Origin: an uncultured Collinsella sp.
Lineage (GTDB): Bacteria > Actinomycetota > Coriobacteriia > Coriobacteriales > Coriobacteriaceae
DNA length: 11,903 nucleotides
Direction: 5' to 3'
NCBI GenBank assembly: GCA_900766165.1
Contig: CAAFUK010000029.1
Location: forward strand, 1-11,903
A program made the translations under genes and the position numbers. The notes beneath the pieces are model-generated. The model was not told the origin of the DNA and ran no database searches. It saw only the letters and a list, made by a program, of their open reading frames with translations. Of this stretch, positions 1-5,651 are shown one piece after another (the stretch's first letter is position 1; each line of letters opens with the position of its first letter).

Positions 1-1
1 C

Positions 2-58
2 CGATCTGTGCTCGCCGACGGCGAAGCCGCCAACACCGACGACAACCTCTCGTTCTAA
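2..58 (+). CDS. 3' end of an unidentified protein-coding gene
   Basis: An open frame enters from the left edge and ends at a TAA at 56-58. Its last residues read RSVLADGEAANTDDNLSF, which is acidic and hydrophilic like a disordered C-terminal tail. The codons are GC-rich in the third position, matching the housekeeping genes of the window. The stop lies 49 bases before the HIT gene start. Too little is present to name the product, and the frame is supported only by codon style and by ending just before a promoter-like sequence. Confidence 0.5.
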   Translation, partial: RSVLADGEAANTDDNLSF

Positions 59-72
59 CCATCCCGACCAAA

Positions 73-78
73 TATAAT
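73..78 (+). promoter_or_regulatory. Possible -10 box of the HIT gene
   Basis: A perfect TATAAT lies 29 bases upstream of the HIT start codon, in a short AT-rich gap after the upstream stop codon. The sequence 17 bases further upstream (TCGTTC at 50-55) is a poor -35 box, so the call rests on the -10 alone. The implied leader is about 23 bases and contains the AGAAAGGA ribosome-binding site at 93-100. Confidence 0.35.
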
Positions 79-107
79 TACTCTGGTCTGTTAGAAAGGA
101 ACCAACC

Positions 108-443
108 ATGTGTGATTGCATCTTCTGCAAAATCGCCAACCACGAGATCCCCTCGACCGTTGTCTATGAGGACGACCAGGTCATTGCGTTCGACGACCTT
201 AATCCCCAGGCGCCGGTCCACACGCTCGTGATTCCCAAGAAGCACTACAGCGACATCGTCGACAACGTGCCCGCCGAGACCATGGGCGCCATGGCTCACG
301 CCGTCCAGGAGGTCGCTAAGGCCAAGGGCCTGGAGGACGGTTTCCGCGTCATCTCCAACAAGGGCGTCAACGCCGGCCAGACCGTCATGCACTTCCACAT
401 GCACGTCCTCGGCGGCAAGAACCTAGGCGAGAACCTCATCTGA
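108..443 (+). CDS. HIT-domain nucleotide hydrolase/transferase (Hint-like, zinc type)
   Basis: This 111-residue protein is a complete small histidine-triad protein. The triad HFHMHV lies at residues 95-100, with His95, His97 and His99; His97 should be the nucleophile that forms a nucleotidyl-histidine intermediate. Near the N-terminus CIFCKI (Cys4, Cys7) is the zinc-binding pair typical of bacterial Hint/HIT proteins, and NPQAPVHTLVIPKKH (32-46) is the usual nucleotide-binding segment. Family members hydrolyse AMP linked to amines, such as adenosine phosphoramidates or aminoacyl-adenylates; the natural substrate here is unknown. The start is set by AGAAAGGA 7 bases upstream. The protein should be cytosolic and dimeric. 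No terminator is visible before the LysR gene 41 bases downstream, so read-through is possible. Confidence 0.93.
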   Translation: MCDCIFCKIANHEIPSTVVYEDDQVIAFDDLNPQAPVHTLVIPKKHYSDIVDNVPAETMGAMAHAVQEVAKAKGLEDGFRVISNKGVNAGQTVMHFHMHVLGGKNLGENLI

Positions 444-484
444 GGACGCGCAGTCCGTCGCCTTGGCTGCCTTTGGAGTAATCT

Positions 485-1375
485 ATGCAGCTTTCTCAAC
501 TCGAATACCTTCAAGCAGTAGCGAGCTATGGCGGCGTGCGCAAGGCTGCTCGCGCCGTCCATGTGAGTCCACAGGCCGTTTCGTCGGCAATTAAGAAGTT
601 GGAATCTGAGTATCAGATTGCTTTGCTCGATCGATCGACGGGGGAGGCTGCTTTGTCTCCTGCGGGCCGGGAGTTTGCGCGTCGTGCACGTATGGTCTTG
701 GCACAAGTCGATGATCTCAAAAAGTACGCCCAATCGATGGGCGACGGCGTTTCGTCCGACGGCCATTTTCGTCTCTACGCCCCCTGCCTTCACGGACGGG
801 GGCTCCTTTTTTCCGAAAACTGGTACGACTCGTTTGAAAGCTTGCACCCTCAGATCCACCTCGATGTGTGGCATCAGTCAACGGCTACATGCTTTGAGTC
901 GCTCATGCTTGGAATTTCGGATGCAGCCATCTCATTTGAGGAGCCACGGGACGGCGCCCTTTCTTCGAAGTACTTGGGCGAAAAGGAGCTCAAGGTTCTT
1001 TCGTGCCCGGCGGGTCATCAATTTGTGGACTCTATGACCATTCGTGAGCTACTGGGCGGCAGGCTCGCTGTTCCCATTAATTTGTCACCCTGTCTCAATG
1101 CAATCAACCAATGTCCCGAAGCCCAGCTCGTTAATTTCCGTTTCCGTGATGTCGAATACGGAAGCAGGGCTCAGATTGAGTTTCTTCAAGCTGGGGGATT
1201 GATATTGAGTTTGTCTGGGTCCTCTCTCGCATCGGATGGATCAGAAGTGAGTGAGTGCTCCATTGAAGGTTCGCGTGATGTAACCTTGCCTATCTACTTT
1301 TGCTATCGGCAAAATTCCTGGACTGATCGACACCAGACGGTTTTCCTTCACCTATTGCGCCATCTCGCTTCGTGA
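485..1375 (+). CDS. LysR-type transcriptional regulator
   Basis: This 296-residue protein has normal LysR length. Residues 1-65 form the winged helix-turn-helix: an LEYLQAVASYGGVRKAARAV start, then a recognition helix around SPQAVSSAIKKLE, then LSPAGREFARRA. A linker helix (about 66-88) leads into a two-lobed effector domain to the C-terminus, which is weakly conserved, so the ligand cannot be read. The start is set by GGAG at 475-478, six bases before ATG. AT-richer codons are used freely, unlike the HIT and ackA genes, and the same is true of the MFS gene that follows; together they look like an accessory regulator-transporter cassette. A palindrome with LysR-site character lies just downstream (1394-1412), ahead of the MFS gene, so control of that gene is the natural inference. 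Confidence 0.9.
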   Translation: MQLSQLEYLQAVASYGGVRKAARAVHVSPQAVSSAIKKLESEYQIALLDRSTGEAALSPAGREFARRARMVLAQVDDLKKYAQSMGDGVSSDGHFRLYAPCLHGRGLLFSENWYDSFESLHPQIHLDVWHQSTATCFESLMLGISDAAISFEEPRDGALSSKYLGEKELKVLSCPAGHQFVDSMTIRELLGGRLAVPINLSPCLNAINQCPEAQLVNFRFRDVEYGSRAQIEFLQAGGLILSLSGSSLASDGSEVSECSIEGSRDVTLPIYFCYRQNSWTDRHQTVFLHLLRHLAS

Positions 1376-1393
1376 GACTATTTGGCATCGCGT

Positions 1394-1433
1394 CGTCAAG
1401 TGAATATTGACGCTTCGTAACGCATGGTTGACG
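1394..1433. promoter_or_regulatory. Palindromic operator candidate upstream of the MFS gene
   Basis: CGTCAA at 1394-1399 and TTGACG at 1407-1412 form a perfect inverted repeat with a 7-base spacer, and TTGACG recurs at 1428-1433, exactly 21 bases (two helical turns) after the previous copy. A -10-like TATACT follows at 1444-1449 without a well-spaced -35, as expected for an activator-dependent promoter. The TCAA-N7-TTGA core resembles the interrupted dyads bound by LysR proteins. No U-tract follows, so a terminator is less likely. That the LysR product at 485-1375 binds here is inference. Confidence 0.45.
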
Positions 1434-1495
1434 GCTTTGCTCTTATACTTTTCCAAGATTTCGGTTTTTGATTATTGACTCTTGGAGGGCGAGGT

Positions 1496-2656
1496 ATGAG
1501 AAACCGTATGGTTTTGCTCTATATGACGTTCGTTTTCCTGTCGAACTTCAGCACCATCTTGTATTTTCTGACGGTTTACCTTGAGTTTGTCGGCTTCTCG
1601 ATGGTGGCGATATCCAGCATGATGATCGCCTACCAAGTGAGCAAGTTCATTCTGGAGGTTCCTACTGGCTATATTGCTGACAGGTTTGGGCGAAAGGTAA
1701 GCGGCCTCGTTGGCGTCGCGGGAATGCTCGGATATTACACCGCTCTGCTCCTCGTCCGATCTCCTCTGCTCTTAATCGGTGCGTTTGCTCTCAAAGGTCT
1801 TGCCGTTGCATGTGTGAGCGGATCCATCGAAGCGATTTACATTGACAGTGTCTCTCAGGACCAACTCGTGAGACTTAATGTCGTTGAACGATTTGTCTTC
1901 TACGCGTCTTATGCCCTCTCCGCTTGTGTGGGCGGTTTCATTTCGTCCGCCGGCGCGTATCTCATTGGGCTTTCGGTCGATATCATCGCAATGGTGCTGA
2001 CATTGGTTGTCGTTGTCTGTATTCCTGAGGGGCGAAGCGGAGGCACTGCTGCAATACCCGTGCGTAGAATTAGCCCGAAGATGATCAAGGCCGCTATTGC
2101 AGGCAATAGCATTCTTTGCTCGGCGTTCATCATGGATTGTTCCCAAGCATTTGCTTTCGTCGCTCTGGAAGACTTTTTCTCACTGCTGCTTGCAGGTCGC
2201 GGAATGAATGCCGTCGCTTCGGGTGTGACCATTGCGGTCCAGCTCCTTGTCTCCGCCTCCATAGGGTTTTTTGTGCCCAGTGTGGTTGCTCATGTCGACA
2301 AGGGCCGTTTTGCGCGTATTTGTGGCATCGTTCGTCTTTTCTTGGCTGCTTTGTTTTTGAACCCCTTAACTCCAGCCTATTTATTGCCTGTGTTCTATGT
2401 GCTGCAGACGGTCGCTTACGCGTTGTTTGCTCCGATCAAATACTCAGTTTTCCAAAATGCTGCCGATTCATCGATGCGCTGTTCGCTGATTTCGGTTCAA
2501 AGCCAGATGGTGGCGGTGGGCGCCGTTCTTTTCTATCTGCTCAATGCTGTGTTGAGTAGCGTTGTGGGTATTCGGGTTGTGTTGCTTGCTGCGCTTGGGA
2601 TTTCTTCGTTGGCGTATATTCCCGCGCTGTTTCGTCTTACAAGTCAAAGGCCATGA
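1496..2656 (+). CDS. MFS transporter, drug-exporter-like
   Basis: This 386-residue polytopic membrane protein has hydrophobic stretches consistent with about 12 transmembrane helices. The MFS motif A, GYIADRFGRK (residues 58-67), sits in the loop after helix 2, preceded by EVPT, a context common in antiporter-type MFS exporters. ATG at 1496 is preferred over the upstream in-frame TTG at 1475 because GGAGGG at 1484-1489 lies six bases before the ATG, while the TTG has no ribosome-binding site. The second half continues with hydrophobic segments to about residue 380, so the protein seems complete. Codon use is AT-richer than in the neighbouring ackA genes, as in the LysR gene upstream. The substrate cannot be inferred. 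A strong terminator follows at 2690-2723. Confidence 0.88.
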   Translation: MRNRMVLLYMTFVFLSNFSTILYFLTVYLEFVGFSMVAISSMMIAYQVSKFILEVPTGYIADRFGRKVSGLVGVAGMLGYYTALLLVRSPLLLIGAFALKGLAVACVSGSIEAIYIDSVSQDQLVRLNVVERFVFYASYALSACVGGFISSAGAYLIGLSVDIIAMVLTLVVVVCIPEGRSGGTAAIPVRRISPKMIKAAIAGNSILCSAFIMDCSQAFAFVALEDFFSLLLAGRGMNAVASGVTIAVQLLVSASIGFFVPSVVAHVDKGRFARICGIVRLFLAALFLNPLTPAYLLPVFYVLQTVAYALFAPIKYSVFQNAADSSMRCSLISVQSQMVAVGAVLFYLLNAVLSSVVGIRVVLLAALGISSLAYIPALFRLTSQRP

Positions 2657-2689
2657 GCATCCAGGCATCGATAACTTATATATCAACGC

Positions 2690-2723
2690 AATAAACCCGA
2701 GCGCGAGGGCGTTTGGGTTTATT
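2690..2723 (+). terminator. Hairpin terminator between the MFS gene and ackA1
   Basis: A 15-bp stem (2690-2704 with 2709-2723) closes on the tetraloop GAGG. Only two pairs are G-T wobbles (2699/2714 and 2701/2712). The base of the stem is AATAAACCC/GGGTTTATT, giving T-rich ends on both strands, so it could work in either direction. Its position 33 bases after the MFS stop makes MFS termination the simplest role. It also lies 53 bases before the ackA1 start, so any MFS-derived transcript entering ackA1 would be attenuated. Confidence 0.8.
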
Positions 2724-2776
2724 ATTAAAGCGTATGTAACCTGGCGGCGCCACACCGCCTGTTAGTAGGGAGACAC

Positions 2777-3955
2777 ATGAACGTTCTGGTCGTCAACGCA
2801 GGATCTTCGACCCTTAAGTATCAGGTCATCGATACCAAGTCCCACAAGGTGTCCGCAAAGGGCTCCTGCGAGCGCGTCTGCTTTACCGGTGGTACCTTCA
2901 CCCATGCTGCCAATGGCTCCAAGAAGGTGACCGAGAACATCGAGTTCCCCGACCACAAGGTCGCCATCGAGGTCGTCCTGAAGGACCTTGAGGCCAACGG
3001 CGTCAAGATCGAGGGCATCGGCCACCGTATCGTTCAGGGCGGTTGGTACTTTGGTGATTCCTCCCTCGTCGACGAGGACGTCCTCGCCAAGATTCGCGAG
3101 GTCGCCCCGCTGGCGCCGCTGCACAACAACCCCGAGGCCAACGTTATCGAGTACTGCCTGGAGCAGTATCCCGATCTGCCCAACGTCACGGTCTACGACA
3201 CCGCTTTCCACTTCAACATGCCCGAGGTCGCCAAGACCTACGCCCTTCCCAAGGATGTTTGCGACAAGCTGCACATCCGTAAGTACGGCGCCCACGGCAC
3301 CAGCTATCGCTACATCTCCAAGAAGGTCGCCGAGATGACCAACGGCGAGGCCCGCAAGGTCGTCGTGTGCCATATCGGCTCCGGCGCTTCCCTGTGCGCC
3401 ATCGAGGACGGCAAGTGCATGGACACCACCATGGGCTTGACGCCGCTCGACGGCGTCATGATGGGCACCCGCTGCGGCTCCATCGACCCGGCTACCGTGT
3501 GCTACCTGCAGCGCGAGGGTGGCTACACCTTCGACGAGGTCGACGAGATGATGAACAAGAAATCTGGCCTTTTGGCTGTGACCGGTGGCAAGACCAACGA
3601 CTGCCGCAACGTTGAGGAGCTCGCCGCTGCTGGTGACCCCGAGGCTCAGCTCGCCTTCGATATGTTCGTCTACAAGATTGCCGCTAAGGCCGCCGAGATG
3701 GCCACCTCCATGTGCGGCATGGACACCCTGGTCTTTACCGCCGGCATCGGCGAGCACGCTCCGGCCGTTCGTGCCGGCGTTGCCGACCGTCTGGCCTTTA
3801 TGGGCGTCAAGATGGATCATGCCCGCAACGCCCTGCGTGGCGACGGCGCTTGGTGCCTGTCCGCCAAGGATTCCAAGGTCAAGATTTTCGTCATCCCCAC
3901 GGACGAGGAGTTCATGATCGCCTCCGACGTCGAGCGCATCGTCAACGGCAAGTAA
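2777..3955 (+). CDS. ackA: Acetate kinase paralogue 1 (divergent active-site residues)
   Basis: This 392-residue protein has standard acetate kinase length and converts acetyl-phosphate plus ADP to acetate plus ATP if active. Family landmarks are present: N7 in VVNAGSSTLKYQ, R84 (GHRIV), D141 (YDTAFH), H173 (GAHGTS), H199, R232 (MGTRCG), TAGIGE (321-326) and PTDEE (374-378). Two usually conserved positions differ: the second histidine of HGTSH is Tyr177 and the asparagine of HLGNGAS is Ser202 (HIGSGAS). The tandem paralogue keeps both. Both copies have Trp90 where the family normally has the Glu of HGGE. TAGGGAGA (2766-2773) precedes ATG. It is about 60% identical by eye to the next gene, with its own terminator. 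Acetate kinase is the best call; altered substrate or donor preference is possible but unproven. Confidence 0.9.
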   Translation: MNVLVVNAGSSTLKYQVIDTKSHKVSAKGSCERVCFTGGTFTHAANGSKKVTENIEFPDHKVAIEVVLKDLEANGVKIEGIGHRIVQGGWYFGDSSLVDEDVLAKIREVAPLAPLHNNPEANVIEYCLEQYPDLPNVTVYDTAFHFNMPEVAKTYALPKDVCDKLHIRKYGAHGTSYRYISKKVAEMTNGEARKVVVCHIGSGASLCAIEDGKCMDTTMGLTPLDGVMMGTRCGSIDPATVCYLQREGGYTFDEVDEMMNKKSGLLAVTGGKTNDCRNVEELAAAGDPEAQLAFDMFVYKIAAKAAEMATSMCGMDTLVFTAGIGEHAPAVRAGVADRLAFMGVKMDHARNALRGDGAWCLSAKDSKVKIFVIPTDEEFMIASDVERIVNGK

Positions 3956-3959
3956 TTGC

Positions 3960-4005
3960 AAGAGGGGAGGGGCTGGACGACCGAGCGCCGTTCGGCCCCT
4001 CTTTT
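3960..4005 (+). terminator. Terminator of ackA1
   Basis: AAGAGGGG (3960-3967) pairs with CCCCTCTT (3996-4003), followed by TT. The intervening sequence can form a smaller CCGAG/TTCGG hairpin and an alternative AGGGGC/GCCCCT pairing. It starts 4 bases after the ackA1 stop, so ackA1 and ackA2 are probably separate transcripts, at least in part. Confidence 0.75.
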
Positions 4006-4025
4006 GCGCTCGTTGGGCGATATGC

Positions 4026-4067
4026 TTGATAGCTATTTATCAAGTTGTGATAACTTCTTATTAAAAT
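4026..4067 (+). promoter_or_regulatory. Promoter with overlapping GATA-type palindromes upstream of ackA2
   Basis: TTGATA (4026-4031) and GATAAC (4049-4054) are spaced by 17 bases and could be -35 and -10 boxes. Overlapping inverted repeats cover them: TTGATA-N6-TATCAA (4026-4043) and TTATCA-AGTTG-TGATAA (4037-4053). The second palindrome would bury the -10 box, a typical repressor layout. TTATTAAA follows at 4058-4065 and could be an alternative -10 region. A transcription factor bound here would control ackA2 separately from ackA1. Confidence 0.45.
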
Positions 4068-4119
4068 GCGGCCGCCTTAAGGGGTCTGCGTCGACCGTAT
4101 TGCACTGCAAAGGAGTCTC

Positions 4120-5298
4120 ATGAACGTACTTGTTGTCAACGCCGGCAGCTCAAGCCTTAAATATCAGCTTTTGGATACCGATACCCGCGAGGTTTTCGCC
4201 AAGGGCAACTGCGAACGTATCGGTTCGGACATGGGCATCTTTGGCCACTCCGAGAACGGTGGCGCCAAGCAGACCGAGGAGGTCCCTTTCCCCGATCATC
4301 GCTCTGCTATTGCTCGCGTGCTCGAGGAGCTTGAGAAGACCGACTTTACGATTGGTGGCATTGGTCATCGTATCGTTCAGGGCGGCTGGCACTTCGATGA
4401 TTCCGCAGTTGTCGACGACGAGGTTATGGCCAAGATTCTCGAGGTGGCCCCGCTCGCCCCGCTGCACAACTACGGCGAGGCCGCGGCGATTGAGTATTGC
4501 CGTGAGAAGTATCCGGAGCTGCCCAACGTGGCGGTCTTCGACACCTCGTTCCACATGACCATGCCCGAGGTCGCCTATACCTACGCGCTGCCCAAGGACG
4601 TGTGCGACAAGTACCACGTGCGCAAGTACGGCGCTCACGGCACGAGCCACCGCTATGAGTGGATGATGGCCAAGGAGATCCTGGGTTCGCGCTGCCACCG
4701 TCTGCTTTCGTGCCATTTGGGTAACGGTGCTTCGCTTGCTGCTATCGAGGACGGCGTGTGCCGCGACACCACGATGGGCCTCACGCCGCTTGACGGTCTG
4801 ATGATGGGTACCCGTTGCGGTTCCATCGACCCGGCCACCGTGTGCTATCTTCAGCGCGAGGGCGGCTACAGTTATCAGGAAGTCGACGACATGATGAACA
4901 AGCAGTCTGGTCTGCTTGCCATCTCGGGCATCTCCAACGACGCCCGCGACATCCGTACACGCGCCTCCGAGGGCGACGAGCGCTGCCTGCTCGCCTTCGA
5001 TATGTTCGCCTACAAGGCCATGCAGCAGGCCGGCTCCATGATCGCTTCCATGGCGGGCGTGGACACCATCACCTTTACCGCCGGCATCGGCGAGAACGAC
5101 TGGTCGATCCGCAAGGCCTTCTGCGACTGCTTTGAGTGGCTGGGCGTACGCATCGACAACAACAAGAACCGCGAGGCCGTGGGCAACGGCCCGCAGGTCA
5201 TCAGCGCCGCCGGTTCCGCCGTCACGGTCATGGTCATCCCCACCGACGAGGAATACATGATCGCCCACGACGTCGAGCGTCTGACCAAGAACAACTAA
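4120..5298 (+). CDS. ackA: Acetate kinase paralogue 2 (more canonical active site)
   Basis: This 392-residue acetate kinase is a tandem paralogue of the preceding gene. Its active-site landmarks include N7, R84, D141, H173 and H177 in GAHGTSH, HLGNGAS with Asn202, R232, TAGIGE (320-325) and PTDEE. It therefore keeps the two residues altered in copy 1, although it shares Trp90 and Gln87 in HRIVQGGW where most acetate kinases have HGGE. The product should be the main cytosolic enzyme making ATP from the acetyl-phosphate supplied by the convergent pta. AAAGGAG at 4108-4114 sets the start. Divergence between copies is highest around residues 31-58, 181-197 and the last third, while nucleotide-site motifs are nearly identical. 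The gene has its own putative promoter/operator and a strong terminator. Confidence 0.93.
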   Translation: MNVLVVNAGSSSLKYQLLDTDTREVFAKGNCERIGSDMGIFGHSENGGAKQTEEVPFPDHRSAIARVLEELEKTDFTIGGIGHRIVQGGWHFDDSAVVDDEVMAKILEVAPLAPLHNYGEAAAIEYCREKYPELPNVAVFDTSFHMTMPEVAYTYALPKDVCDKYHVRKYGAHGTSHRYEWMMAKEILGSRCHRLLSCHLGNGASLAAIEDGVCRDTTMGLTPLDGLMMGTRCGSIDPATVCYLQREGGYSYQEVDDMMNKQSGLLAISGISNDARDIRTRASEGDERCLLAFDMFAYKAMQQAGSMIASMAGVDTITFTAGIGENDWSIRKAFCDCFEWLGVRIDNNKNREAVGNGPQVISAAGSAVTVMVIPTDEEYMIAHDVERLTKNN

Positions 5299-5320
5299 CG
5301 CACGCATTTGCAAGTAAACG

Positions 5321-5356
5321 AAAGGCCTCCAAAGCAACAGCTCCGGAGGCCTTTTT
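5321..5356 (+). terminator. Terminator of ackA2
   Basis: AAAGGCCTCC (5321-5330) pairs perfectly with GGAGGCCTTT (5345-5354) over ten base pairs, with a 14-base loop and a run of five T (5352-5356). It starts 23 bases after the ackA2 stop and is a textbook intrinsic terminator. Confidence 0.9.
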
Positions 5357-5495
5357 GCTAGCAGGCGGAAATACCAGTCCCAAAGTGACCATCGCCAGTA
5401 ACGCCTGCACTCCCAGCAACGGCACCCGGCCATCCAGATCTTCAGCCTCAGCTCGTAGCCAAGCCGCCGTCCACTCCAGATGCCCTAATTGCTAC
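5357..5495. other. Intergenic stretch between the ackA2 terminator and the fold-back
   Basis: No convincing gene is seen here. On the minus strand an open frame without a clear start or ribosome-binding site runs from about 5497 toward ackA2. It encodes an acidic helix-like part and then a hydrophobic stretch (VPLLGVQALLAMVTLGLVF), before running into the ackA2 terminator sequence. It may be a gene remnant or chance. A short palindrome GCTACGTAGC lies at 5491-5500, at the edge of the fold-back. Confidence 0.3.
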
Positions 5496-5651
5496 GTAGC
5501 GGTAGAAGGCCGTACGGGCACCCCTGAAAACAATCCGCAGACCAGAAACGCCCCCGTTCGTAGCTCCGAAGGAGCAGAACGGGGGCGTTTCATTGGTCGA
5601 GGACGTTTTCAGGGGTTAGCCCGTACGGCCTTCGGGCGATGCGTACGCTAC
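5496..5651. repeat. Large interrupted inverted repeat (fold-back) at the ackA2/pta junction
   Basis: Nested arms match in order. GTAGCG (5496-5501) pairs with CGCTAC (5646-5651), a 15-base arm at 5505-5519 with 5619-5633, a 12-base arm at 5520-5531 with 5605-5616, GACCA (5540-5544) with TGGTC (5594-5598), and a 15-base arm at 5545-5559 with 5577-5591. At the centre GCTCC-GAA-GGAGC (5563-5575) closes the structure. The right end overlaps the pta stop codon (5648-5650). The inner part is a terminator; the outer arms exceed what termination needs and could come from a palindromic insertion. Confidence 0.85.
5545..5591 (-). terminator. Bidirectional terminator of pta (inner hairpin of the fold-back)
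   Basis: GAAACGCCCCCGTTC (5545-5559) pairs perfectly with GAACGGGGGCGTTTC (5577-5591), with a second small hairpin GCTCC-GAA-GGAGC inside the loop. The GC-rich stem has GAAAC/GTTTC at its base, so it can end transcripts from either side. It lies 56 bases past the pta stop on the minus strand and behind the dedicated ackA2 terminator on the plus strand. Confidence 0.75.

Noticed and set aside
1475..1495. TTG at 1475 as the MFS start
   Set aside because: No ribosome-binding site precedes it; GGAGGG lies between it and the ATG at 1496 at ideal spacing for the ATG.
2762..3961. A long open frame (about 400 codons) on the minus strand opposite ackA1
   Set aside because: It mirrors the GC-rich third positions of ackA1. 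The protein is repetitive in Val, Leu, Gly, His and Asp with no recognisable fold, and lacks a ribosome-binding site.
4150..5433. A 427-codon minus-strand open frame opposite ackA2
   Set aside because: Same codon-bias artefact; the composition matches the shadow of ackA1 and the start region lies in the fold-back/terminator gap.
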